DNA of 64,000 nt from Lepidostoma basale (Eukaryota > Arthropoda > Insecta > Trichoptera > Lepidostomatidae): positions 434,001 to 498,000 of the forward strand of contig JAHDVF020001363.1 in NCBI GenBank assembly GCA_022606425.2. Direction: 5' to 3'. The translations under genes and the position numbers were made by a program. Positions 20,760-31,129 of the stretch are shown piece after piece; position 1 is the first letter of the stretch, and every line of letters starts with the position of its first letter. Below the pieces are notes generated by a model. It was given only the letters and a program-made list of their open reading frames with translations. It ran no database searches and had not been told where the DNA came from.

Positions 20760-21560
20760 CATTAACTAGCTAACTAACCATCACGCCGTCTCCCCGAAGG
20801 GGTAGGCAGAAAGAATGGATTGCCACACTTTTCTTTCCTGACACATTCTCAATTTGCTTCTTCAACATTCATACATCGTGTCATGCACGCGCGTCTATTT
20901 CTCTGACTCCTCACATGTCCGACATTCAATATTTGATCGTACCACGTTCGGTCTTTCTCTATTTCTGGTTCCATTTACATCGTTAACATATATTTTTTTT
21001 ACCATTCTTTCCATGTGTCCAAACCATCTTAATGATCCTTTCATTATTTTGTTCATAACATCATCATTCGCACCGCATTCACTTCTTATATTTTCATTCG
21101 ACACTCTATCATACACAGAGTATCCACACATTTGTCTAAGAAATCTCATTTCTACTGCATTTATTCTACTTTCATCCTTCTTTTGCCAAAAGAAAAGGTT
21201 AAGAAAGTATATGTTAATGATGTACGAGTAAATGGGGTACGGAGTCGAGGCAGACCGAGGAAAACATGGCATGACCAAATTAATCAAATTTTAAAAGTTG
21301 GTCATGTTAGAAGTCGGAGGAATCGACGTGCGTGTATGATTCGTTGTATGAATGTGGAGGAAGCTAGAGAAGTTTGCCAGGATAGAGTATAGTGTGGCGG
21401 TCCATTCTCTCTGCCTACCCCTGCGGAGAAACGGCGTCATGGTTTGTTGTTTGTCATCCTTATTTTGCTAGTTCCAGGCTTCACTTCCATACATAAGCGT
21501 CGGTACATGAACACCGTTGTGCACTGCCATTTTAGCTTTTTTTTGGGTTGGTTTATCGTT
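20760..21560. mobile_element. LINE-A pieces joined head-to-head
   Basis: 20760-21189 is antisense (a TAAC tail, then NVGHM, SLRWFGHMERM, SVYDRVSNENIRSECGANDD and KKDESRINAVEMR). 21190-21450 is a sense piece of the GTTT-tailed subfamily (VNGVRSRGRPRKTWHDQINQ, ACMIRCMNVEEAREVCQDRV). 21455-21560 is antisense again. The opposite orientations meet at 21189/21190. Confidence 0.8.
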
Positions 21561-21827
21561 TTTTTATAGCTTGTTTCGGCCAAAACAATGTATTACCAAA
21601 TAGAACATTAATTATTTTAAATTTGAAAAGCAAATTTCACTAATTTATTGCGTCAGAATTCGTTTTAACACGTAAAAATGTTTCTATGCCTTCTACCACA
21701 AAATCAAACACATGTTCACAGCTCTCTTGAAGTTTTTTACATCAGCCGACGTTACTAGCGTATATACGTATCTATTTAGAATATAATATATATTACTTGC
21801 GAGATTGCTTTAGGTTTCATTTGTTTT
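21561..21827. other. TAF10 3' flank, no gene
   Basis: AT-rich. On the minus strand a possible AATAAA (complement of TTTATT) lies near 21641, about 180 bases past the TAF10 stop. Confidence 0.35.
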
Positions 21828-22208
21828 TTAAACAAAATAGTGTGGCTTCCGCGCCGTGATGCCGTACTCGGCCAGCGCGGGTACAAGGTCGTCCATCGTC
21901 ATGACGTATTTCTTGTCTTTGGCTTTCGGCCCCTTGGGGGGCTGGTGCGTGGTGGAGGCGCCGCTGGACCGCGTTTTGCAGTGCTGGAGCGCGTCGTTCG
22001 CCACGTCCGAGAGGAACTTCTGCGCCGCTAGGGCTATGAGCCGCAAAAGACGGGGGTCCTGTGACTCGAATCCCGCTACAGACAAGTAATGGCCGACGAC
22101 CGCTTCTGGAACAGTCGGACTGTAGTCTTCCAGCTGCAGGAGAAGATCACTCAACGCGTATCCAGCGCAGCCTTCGTCGGAGATGCTCCCATTCTCGTTG
22201 TTGTTCAT
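21828..22208 (-). CDS. TAF10: TAF10, TFIID/SAGA subunit (intronless)
   Basis: A 126-aa protein with the TAF10 histone-fold signature in full: LSDLLLQLEDYSPTVPEAVV, AGFESQDPRLLRLIALAAQK and FLSDVANDALQHCK, then a short serine/proline linker, DKKYVMTMDDLVPALAEYGI and the C-terminal KPHYFV. TAF10 is a histone-fold subunit shared by the general transcription factor TFIID and the SAGA acetyltransferase complex; it pairs with TAF3 or TAF8 (TFIID) and SPT7-type subunits (SAGA). The frame extends 23 codons upstream to 22277, but MNNNENGSISDEG at 22208 is preferred because such acidic, polar starts are usual for the family. The gene is uninterrupted and flanked by LINE-A sequence, with only about 190 bp between the start and the next element. 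Confidence 0.93.
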   Translation of the reverse strand: MNNNENGSISDEGCAGYALSDLLLQLEDYSPTVPEAVVGHYLSVAGFESQDPRLLRLIALAAQKFLSDVANDALQHCKTRSSGASTTHQPPKGPKAKDKKYVMTMDDLVPALAEYGITARKPHYFV

Positions 22209-22414
22209 TGTAAAGTCAACTGACGCGAGCCACAGCCACCGCAGAACGACAGACAAATGATTAAACGTCATAAACAAATAGACGTCTATAGATGGCGCTA
22301 GTAGTACAACAATAGAGTACGACTAGTTGTTTATGGATATGAATTTTATAAGTTCTTACTTTACTTTTTTGTATCGGCGATGTGTAGCTAGTACACATTT
22401 CTTCTGATAACTAA

Positions 22415-23115
22415 CTAACTTACCATCACGCCGTCTCCCCGGAGGGGTAGGCAGAAAGAATGGAACGCCACACTGTTCTGTCCTGACTTACGTCTCTCGC
22501 TTCCTCTACATTCATACATCTTGTCATGCACGCACGTCGATTTTTCCGACTCCTCACGTGACCGACATTCAATATTTGATTGATTTGATCGTGCCACGTT
22601 TTCCTCGGCCTTCCTTTATTTCTAGCTCCGTTCACGCCGTTTACATATACCTTCTTTACCATTCTGTCTTCACTCATTCTTTCCATGTGTCCGAACCATC
22701 TTAATGACCCTTTCCTTATTTTGTTCATAACACTTTCATTCGCACCACATTCACTTCTTATACTTGCATTTGTCACTCTTTCATAAACAGATTTTCCACA
22801 CATTCGTCTTAGAGATCTCATTTCTACTGCATTTATTCTACTTTCATCCTTCTTTTGCCAGTTCCATGCTTCACTTCCATACATAAGGGTCAGCACAAGA
22901 ACACCATTGTGCACTGCCATCTTAGCTTTTTTGGATAGGCTTTTGTTTGCGATGACAACTTTAAGTGCACCATTTATTCTGTTGCCTGCCCCAACCCTTC
23001 TTTCAATATCCTTCTCCACCCTCCCATCCTTTGTTAACATACTTCCTAAATAAACAAATTAATCCACTTGTTCCAGATTTTCACCGTTTACACTAATGTT
23101 GCAGACTGTCATCTG
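22415..23115 (-). mobile_element. LINE-A copy with long intact C-terminal frame
   Basis: A 204-codon frame (23040-22426) runs from RRVGAGNRINGALKVVIANK through LMYGSEAWNWQKKDESRINA, SLRWFGHMERMSEDRMVKKV and GRPRKTWHDQINQILNVG to SILSAYPSGETA, then a TAAC-unit tail. It is one of the best preserved copies but lacks the RT core. Confidence 0.88.
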
Positions 23116-23224
23116 ATAATTTAACTAACTTATTTTAATGGTTTATTTGTTCGGTGGAAAATTAATAATTCAGAGGAACGTCCAAAAGAAGATGCGTGAA
23201 AGAATATCGTGTGAAGAAATAAGG

Positions 23225-23565
23225 AAGTAATCTCTGTCTCGCGCCACTTGGAACAGATTCTAAACTCTTGTAATTCCTGTCCACTCTTTAATGTTCTGCA
23301 GCCAGGACAGCTGCCTTCTGCTAACTCCCTGACGTACCTCCACTTTACCCATTAATATCAATCGAAGGAGGTGATATTTTTCTCTCCCTAGCACATGACC
23401 CAAATATGAGACCTTTCTAATTTTCACACTCGACAACAGCTCTCTATTGGCTCTGGCTTTCTGAAGTACGTCTGCATTACTGACCCTATCGGTCCATGGT
23501 ATACGTAGCATTATGCAGTATATCTCGAACGCCTCCAACCGGTTCATTACATTCACTTACATTAA
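23225..23565 (-). mobile_element. LINE-E fragment
   Basis: Minus frame 23556-23260: NVMNRLEAFEIYCIMLRIPW, TDRVSNADVLQKARANRELL, VRKVSYLGHVLGREKYHLLR and NIKEWTGI. Matches 43040-43435 and 57425-57715. Confidence 0.8.
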
Positions 23566-23639
23566 ATCATTATTTGTCGGAGTTTCCAGTTAAGATTATC
23601 GTATTAAGAAGATAATAAATCGAATCACTAAAATCCCAT

Positions 23640-24390
23640 AATCCTAACTAACTAATCGTCACAGCATCTCCCCGAAGGTGAAGCAAAAATAATGGACTGC
23701 CACACTGCTCTTTCCTGATATAATTATCTCGTTCCTAAACATTCATGCAACGTGTCATTTCCGACTCTTCGCCTACGCCATTCTAGCTTTTTTGGATAGG
23801 TTTTTGTTTGCGATGCCAACTTTAAGTGCACCATTCACTCTGTTGCCTGCCCCAACCCTTCTTTTAATATTCCTCTCCACTCGCCCATATTTTAAAATTA
23901 ATAAAATTATTAAATATTAAAAATTAAACATATTGCAAAATTCTTTTATAATAAAATATGAAAGCATAAAATGAATGCAGTAGATATGAGATCTCTTAGA
24001 CGATACTTTGTGTATGATAGAGTGTCGAATGAAAATATAAGAAGTGAATGCGGTGCGAATGATGGTGTTGTGAACAAAATAATGAAAGGATCATTCAGAT
24101 GGTTTGGACATATGGAAAGAATGAATGAAGAAAGAATGGTAAAAAATTATATGTTAACGATGTAAATGGAACCAGAAATAAAGGAAGACCAAGGAGAACG
24201 TGGCACGATCAAATAAATCAATTTTTGAACGTCGGTCATGTGAGGAGTCAGAGAAATCGACGCGCGTGCACGATGTATGAATGTTGAGGAAGAGAATTGA
24301 GAAATATGTCAGGAAAGAAAAGTGTGGCAGTTCATTCTTTCTGCCTACCCCTTCGAGGAGACGGCGCGGCGTGATGGTTAGTTAATTATT
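23640..24390. mobile_element. LINE-A fragments, antisense then sense
   Basis: 23640-23900 is antisense. 23958-24390 is a sense 3' copy (NENIRSECGANDGVVNKIMK, RWFGHMERMNEERMVK, GRPRRTWHDQINQFLNVG) with a GTTA tail. About 60 bp of AT-rich DNA separates them. Confidence 0.75.
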
Positions 24391-24394
24391 TTCG

Positions 24395-25115
24395 TGAACT
24401 TCTACCAAGAATTTTCGAATAATAACAATATTAATATTTTCTATTTGTCTATGATTGAACTTGTCTATGGCAGATAATTTTGACGTTTGTGGATTTTTCG
24501 CTTGCTGGGTTCGTTCAGTGCCATCTTGACGTAATAACAAGCCGCAGGGTTCGATTCAATGTGGCCGACGGAGGAGGCCATCGCCTCAGCTGTCACTTTA
24601 GCTGTCATTCGGTCGTACCTTTCATACAGATTTGTTACGATGAATCGATGTTTTTTTAAATTATTTTTTAAATTGTATTCGATATATTTTAAGAATGCAA
24701 ATGATTCTTCATGACATTCCTAGTAAACATAAAATTTCAATATTTATTAATAAAGCTTTACGAGCGAAATAATCGAGCCTGCAATCAAATCATGTGCATT
24801 ACTTATTTTAATAAATCTGATTCGATGGAAAAAAATATGGAAAATAAAATAATGTTCATTGTAATATCTCAAAGAAATATTTTTATATAATTTTAACCCA
24901 AGTTTCGCAAAATAATATTATATCATTTAATTTTTATGCAGAAATTGCATGACAACACGAATTATTTCAAAGTATCAAAACACCTAGGAATCCAATGTGA
25001 AAAAGTACATTTAATAAAATAAAAATAGTATATAAGAAAATAGTTCATCCAAAAGAGAAGAAAATATTTTTTACATATTAAAGCATGTGCAATTGTTGTG
25101 TGTGAAATGGAAGTT
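24395..25115. other. AT-rich intergenic DNA, no gene
   Basis: A small GC-richer patch at 24530-24620 (GTGGCCGACGGAGGAGGCC) has no coding frame that can be supported. The rest is low-complexity A/T. Confidence 0.35.
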
Positions 25116-25119
25116 AACA

Positions 25120-25275
25120 AGACTAATAAGTTGTCCGTCGTCCACTGCAGAACGTAAACCTTTCCCAACGCATGTCACCAGTCAGTCCTCCGACAAATAT
25201 GGCCTGCTCACTGCCATTTCAGTCTGCTTACCTTCTAAGCCATCTCAGATACCTCGGTTCTTTGTCGAGTAAATT
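25120..25275. mobile_element. Fragment of a widespread lepidopteran-type retroelement
   Basis: Contains GTCCACTGCAGAACGTAAACC followed by TTTCCCAA, resembling a block repeated across moth and butterfly genomes. The recognition is from memory, so confidence is low. Confidence 0.3.
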
Positions 25276-25280
25276 CATTT

Positions 25281-25700
25281 CTAGCTCTCAAACATGAATA
25301 ATTCTAACAAAATCGAAGCAAGAGCAGACACTGTCAGAACCAAACATCTCTTAAGAGTAGCAGAATTGAGAACATTGCGACTTATTGTGGGGAGAACTCT
25401 TAGAGATACAATAACCAATGAAGAAATTCGCAAATCCTGCAAAATTGAAGACATAGTGAGTTGGAATAGGTAGAGAAGATGATTCTGGAGGGACCACATT
25501 GAGAGAATGAATTCAGGAAGAATTCCTAATATCGTGATACATGAGACTCCAGAGGGCCGTCGACCACCAGAACGACCACCAAAGAGATGGAGAGAAGGCT
25601 GGTCGTCTCCATCACAGGAAGAAAGTTGATATCCTGCATAAACAGATCACAAGATCTACAATCAGAAGAATAAGAAGATGAAGAAGAACATGAATATCGC
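25281..25700 (+). mobile_element. LINE-G 3' end
   Basis: Broken frames encode ARADTVRTKHLLRVAELRTL, LRDTITNEEIRKSCKIEDIV and RMNSGRIPNIV with a GRRPPERPPKRW block and an AAG-rich tail. Matches 47796-48440. Confidence 0.75.
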
Positions 25701-25879
25701 TGGTTATGATATCATATGGAAGCTTTATTAAATTAAGAGTGTAATGAAGGAATAGGGTGGTGATTGAAAACATGTTTTTGTATTCAATATATATTTTATT
25801 GAGTTTTTACGATCTACCGATTCTATTAGTACTGTCAGAAAGAATCGGCAAAGAAAACTGACAGACTGAACAAACAAAC

Positions 25880-26392
25880 ACAAACAAACCATTACGCCGT
25901 TTCTCCGCAGGGGTAGGCAGAGAATGGACCACCACACTACTCTATCCTGGCAAACCTCTCTAGCTTCCTCCACATTCATACAACGAGTCATACACGTACG
26001 TTGATTCCTCCAACTTCTAACATGACCAACCTTTAAAATTTGATTAATTTGGTCATGCCATGTTTTCCTCGGTCTGCCTCAACTTCGTACCCCATTTACA
26101 TCATTTACGTATACTTTCTTAACCATTCTTTCTCCATCCTTACGTTCCATATGTCTGAACCAACGCAGCGATCCTTTCATAATTTTGTTCATAATACCTT
26201 CTTCCGCTCTACATTCCTTTCTTATATCAGCATTTGAGATTCTGTCGTTTATCGTTCTACCACACATACGTCTTAGGGACCTCATCTCTACCGCATTTAT
26301 TCTGCTCTCATCCTTCTTCTGCCAGTTCCATGCTTCGCTTCCATACATTAGGGTTGGGACCAGAACTCCATTGTGAACGGCCGTTCACAATG
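25880..26392 (-). mobile_element. LINE-A copy (GTTT-tailed) ending in a palindrome
   Basis: Minus strand: LMYGSEAWNWQKKDESRINA, TINDRISNADIRKECRAEEG, SLRWFRHMERKDGERMVKKV and RCMNVEEAREVCQDRVVW, with a GTTTGTTTG tail near 25880. The 5' junction is CTCCATTGTGAACG|CCGTTCACAATGGAG-like (about 26365-26392), a near-perfect palindrome. Confidence 0.82.
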
Positions 26393-26524
26393 GAGTATTA
26401 AAAATAAAATAAAGCTGTGTTCCAGTGTCTGCAACTCGCTGCTTCTTCTTTCAAGAAGTAGATCTGAAACAATGTACAAAAAGGCCATGAATACATGCAA
26501 AGGTTAATTAAAAATATATAGGAA

Positions 26525-29524
26525 TTAGTTGGACCTTTGTATTTGGGTTAGTGTTAATAATTTTCTATATTTATTGCTCTGACTCGATGCTCGATTAATT
26601 TCTAAATTTAAATTATTTTTGGTTTTACAATAATTATTTAATAAAATATTTATCCATACAGTTGTAGACATTTCGAGAAGTGAAAATATGGAAGATTTAC
26701 AAATGTTGCATGCATCAGATTTAAAATTATCAATTTCTAATTTTTCCAGTATTAAAGTCTTCAAAACATATTTTTGATTTCTTAAGTTTTGGAAAAAGAC
26801 TTCAAACTTTTCCGTTATCAATGTTTGGAAAATTTGATAAGCTACCAGACCAACAGTCAAAGATTGACTAGATGGATATTTAAGCCCCCCGCGGTTTAAG
26901 GTTTCCAAATAAGATACGTTCGATGAATAATCTACAATCAAATCACGAGAAGAGGTCAGAATCTCCAGGCACCCTTCGCATTGACACTTTTCAGTAATTT
27001 TTTTTGCAACATACCCGCAAATATATACGAGTACTTCATGTGATAGGTCATCTATCTCTACCTCATGGCTCAATAACAATATGTCATCAATCACTTCATC
27101 TGAAATTAAGTCTCCCGAGTTTTCATCAATGGAAGTCATAGATGAAAAAATTTCTCTAATGGTAATAACACCCGAAAGATGAGAATTAAATTTAAGTAGA
27201 CCCATAAGTTTAATTTTTTTCTCAGATTCTAGAATTTGTTGAACGGAGATATGATAATTTGTTCCGCTCATACGGCGATATACACCAAAACGTTTTTCTA
27301 ATGGATCGGTCTGAAACTTTCCTAGAAGAACATACTGGGCATTGCACTTATTCAATAAATATTCCACCAGCTCTATCATTGCCTGTGTGGTGTGGAAGAG
27401 AGCCGAATATGTCTCCTTGGTCAGTCTGCCTCTATTTTGAGAATTCCATATTTGTAACCATTGGCAAAATTTTAAAAAGAATTGAATACTACTCTGCTCC
27501 AAACTGTGAATAGGTTCGGCAAGAGGCAAAAGTAAGTTTGAACCTTTTTCAGGATGCTTTACATTAACGCATGTCCACCAATCGCAAATAATTTTTAAAA
27601 AATCCCGTGTACCTGAAGATTCTTCCCCAAGATATGACTCTAAGGCCGCTATATTTTTATCATTGAATAAATTGATAACTAATTGAACATTTTGCCGTTC
27701 TAATTTTGTCGGATATAATGTTTTCTGAGATAATGCATAGGCTTGTTTTATTGGTAACATTTTCTCTAATTCATAAACTTTAGCTAAATGTTCCATTTTG
27801 CATACTTTATATTCATGAAAATTGTTAAATGATGGAATATAAAATGTGGAATTCCTAGTGTTCAACCAGTTATTTCGTATATTTTTAAAAATGTGAACAG
27901 TGTCAAACAAAAAAATATTTTTTTATTTGAATCAAACGGTGAGGGAATACTTGATTTCATCACACCGCCACACATCCTTTTAAACAAATTTCTATTCACC
28001 TGATTATTATCACTAATAACACTTAAAATTTCATAACCCACATTACTGAGTACCCCCAAAACCTTTGTGACGATTTCCAATAAATAATGACTATCTAAAT
28101 TTTTTACAGGAAAAATACCAACAACATCAGTTTTACCAGAAAATACTGATGTAACCATAAAGGTTTGCACCGTGGTGGCTAATTCTAAATTTTTATTCAT
28201 AGAAAACCCTTGGAGTTTCCCACCTTTATAATTAACTTCTGGTTTCACATATATTTCATCTAATAAGAGATTCACTAACCTTTCATTAGCTGGTAATCTT
28301 TTAATTGTTTCTTCGAGATATTTCTTATGTATTATCCCAGTGCAATTAGAACCTACGTTAAATGTTTTGATGTAATTTGGGTGAGGTAGCACTAACAAAC
28401 CAGAATCCCGTAAAAAACGATATGCGGCAGGATACATAAAAAACATTGAGCTACTAAATATCAATAATTCTGTTGAATATTTATTCTTTGAGCTAACCCA
28501 TAAACTTAATTGTTGTTCAATGAACTGTAAAATTTTTTTGTCTTCAGTACCAGAATATAATTGTTGTAATTTTGTTGTTACATCATTAACTATTTCAGTG
28601 GCTGTTAGTGAATCTATGATTGTATTGTCTAGTGAACTTAACAAATTCTCAAGTTTTGAAAACCGATCACATTTTAAGTCTTTCCCCAAAACCCACAGAA
28701 ATTTCTTTATATCTAACTCATTATTATTATAAAATATTTTAATATCAAATTGATCAGTTATTGTAATGGAATGTGAAATTGAAGCTTTACGATTGAAATT
28801 TAATTTGTATAAAATAATATGATCATCAAATATTTTTGATCCCCAATTCCTGATATTGAACTTCAGCGGTTGGTTCAATATATCCTCCATCCTCGAAATT
28901 TGGTCCGATACGAGCCAATTGGTGTTTGCTTCGTCAGACCGCCTCAAAATATCAGCTCGTCTTTGGGAAGGATCTTGTCGTGAAGTAGTCTCTGGCTTGG
29001 AAAGATACGAAGGCAAGTTTGGGAAAATCGATGGAACTGCTCCATTTCGAAGGCGCGTTCTTTTCTTTGGCAAGATGTGTACTTGGTCTGAAAACCGAAT
29101 AAATAAAAACATTACATATTGTGCCTACTAAATTAACTATAGCAAATCTGAAGCACATTCGAATTCATATAGTTATGACGGTATTTTTTCAAATGTATGT
29201 TCAAATTAATATACGAGTACAGCTATAATTTCACTTTATTTCATCACAATTTCATCACTGTATATTTAAACTACTTTTAATTACAGAAGGAAGAAGAAAA
29301 TATATACCTCCAAAAGAAAACTTGTCCTCTGTAAGGATGTCACTGGTATGAAAATGTTTCGAACATACAATCATATGTCGTTTGACCACTAAATTTTTTC
29401 GAGGAATGCAGGACACCCACTTTTTGGACATTTCGGCATCGAGGGGGAATTTGAATCCGGAGACATATTCCCCTTGATTTGCATAGTTGGATTTGCAGCC
29501 GGGAACACAGCATTTTCTAGGCAT
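26525..29524 (-). pseudogene. P-element-type (THAP9-like) transposase, one intron, one frameshift
   Basis: Exon 1 (29524-29308) encodes a THAP zinc-binding domain: C6 and C10, P27, W36, then C54 and H57 (MIVCSKHF). The donor G|GTATAT and acceptor TTTTCAG (29088) remove a 220-bp intron. The frame is restored with Asp, and the THAP-ending motif NGAVPSIFP follows. Exon 2 carries P-element blocks: LLLDEIYVKPEVNYKGGKLQ, TVQTFMVTSVFSGKTDVVG and SNVGYEILSVISDNNQVNRN (RNase H-like core with candidate acidic residues), then FDTVHIFKNIRNNWLN and GKFQTDPLEKRFGVYRRMSG. A one-base change in a run of seven A (27909-27915) shifts the frame. Repairing it joins two frames of about 400 and 450 codons. Known P-element transposases bind their own ends through THAP and cut and paste DNA in the nucleus. 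Length (about 900 aa) suits the THAP9/P family. The frameshift suggests recent loss of activity or a sequencing error. Terminal inverted repeats were not located. Confidence 0.85.
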
Positions 29525-29779
29525 CTAAAATGATAACATTCGAAACGATAACATGTAACTTATTTAAATAAAAATATATTATTTATACTTTTAATATCCA
29601 ACATCACTAATCTATATTGAAAGAACAACTGCAAATGGCAAACTTGAGGTTATTCAATTGAAATTGAAATATTTTGCTTGAATTACATCTCAATACACAA
29701 TATTTTGTTTTTGATAACACACATTGATTTAACTTATTGAACGCTAAGGCATTAACTTTGTGGAATTCCATAGTTATAT

Positions 29780-30813
29780 ACTTAGGAAATTGAAAATAAC
29801 TTTGTTTAATCCACTAAGTACACGTTGATTTAATTAAATAATGGTTTTATCACAAAAACATATCTGTTTAAATTTAATAACACAAAAAGCACTCGCTTCT
29901 AAATGTCAAATCACACGCGATACTGAAAACAGGAAATATATCAACTGAAACTTAAATTTATAACACAGACATATCAAATACATATATATTCACACCTTTT
30001 ATGAATTCTCATAAAGATTTTACCAGAAATAATGTAAGAAAACCCATAAATTTATCGAAATACACTTGATAAACGAGAGCTCATGTTATGGAGGTTAGAG
30101 TGAAGATGGAGGTATGCTCCGAAACATGTCGTGTTTTTTAATAATTAGTGGATTAAACAAAGCTATTTTCAATTTCCTAAGTACACGTTGATTTAATTAA
30201 ATAATGGTTTTATCACAAAAACACATCTGTTTAAATTTAATAACACAAAAAGCACTCACTTCGAAATTTCAAATCACACGTGATACGTGATACTGAAAAC
30301 AGGAAATATATCAACTGTAACTTAAATTTATAACACAGACTTATCAAATACATATATATTCACACCTTTTATGAATTCTCGTAAAGATTTTACCGGAAAT
30401 AATGTAAGAAAACCCAAAAATTTATCGAAATACACTTGATAAACGAGAGCTCATGTTATGGAGGTTAGAGTGAAGATGGAGGTATGCTCCGAAACATGTC
30501 GTGTTTTTTAATAATTAGTGGATTAAACAAAGCTATTTTCAATTTCCTAAGTACACGTTGATTTAATTAAATAACGGTTTTATCACAAAAACACATCTGT
30601 TTAAATTTAATAACACAAAAAGCACTCACTTCGAAATTTCAAATCACACGTGATACTGAAAACAGGAAATATATCAACTGTAACTTAAATTTATAACACA
30701 GACTTATCAAATACATATATATTCACACCTTTTATGAATTCTCGTAAAGATTTTACCGGAAATAATGTAAGAAAACCCAAAAATTTATCGAAATACACTT
30801 GATAAACGAGAGC
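29780..30813. repeat. Tandem repeat, about 366-bp unit, 2.7 copies, with inverted end motif
   Basis: GTACACGTTGATTTAATTAA occurs at 29818, 30181 and 30551, so units are 363 and 370 bp. Each unit holds CACATCTGTTTAAATTTAAT-like sequence, a GGAAATATATCAACTG block and GGAGGTATGCTCCGAAACAT (absent from the partial third unit). A 38-bp motif at 29781-29818 (CTTAGGAAATTGAAAATAAC on) recurs in reverse complement at the unit boundary near 30146-30182, and again at about 30516-30552. There is no coding frame. It lies between the P-type transposase and the first ZAD exon. Confidence 0.85.
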
Positions 30814-30907
30814 GGCCGGTACGAATTCCTAGGAGACTCAAAGAAGTGCATGGCCTCAACCCAAGTCAAACCATAGACAATATAGAGGATCATTGCGGCT
30901 TGATATA
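30813..30907 (+). other. Coding-like remnant upstream of ZAD exon 1
   Basis: A frame reads RPVRIPRRLKEVHGLNPSQT, then IDNIEDHCGLI and a TAA. It looks protein-like but has no acceptor. It could be the end of a transposon ORF or chance 5' UTR sequence. The family is not recognised. Confidence 0.25.
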
Positions 30908-31009
30908 ATGTCAAGATGGCACTGGTTCGTTCTTATGCTATTTGCTCCGGATGTATCGAATCTGGCGCCGGCGGGAAGTGATAACAGATATCAAATATCC
31001 CGCGATGTT

Positions 31010-31129
31010 ATGACCTGCAGGACCTGCTTGTCCAGCGAGGGCGTCACGGAAGACCTGTACAAAGAAGTCCTGCTTGACGGGGAGCTGGTGCGTCTGTGTG
31101 ACATCCTGGCCGTGTGCACTGAGATCAAG
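31010..31129 (+). CDS. ZAD gene exon 1
   Basis: ATG before TCRTC, the first ZAD cysteine pair. Donor AAG|GTATTC, phase 0. The upstream frame is open to 30893, so a longer N-terminus is possible. Confidence 0.8.

Noticed and set aside
22426..23040. 204-codon minus frame as a DNA-binding protein because of GRPRKTW
   Set aside because: GRPR looks like an AT-hook, but the whole frame is the LINE-A C-terminus present many times in this window.
30813..30840. Cloning linker or vector contamination (CGGCCG, GAATTC and CCTAGG close together)
   Set aside because: The cluster continues into a 30-codon protein-like frame and normal genomic sequence. No vector backbone is seen.
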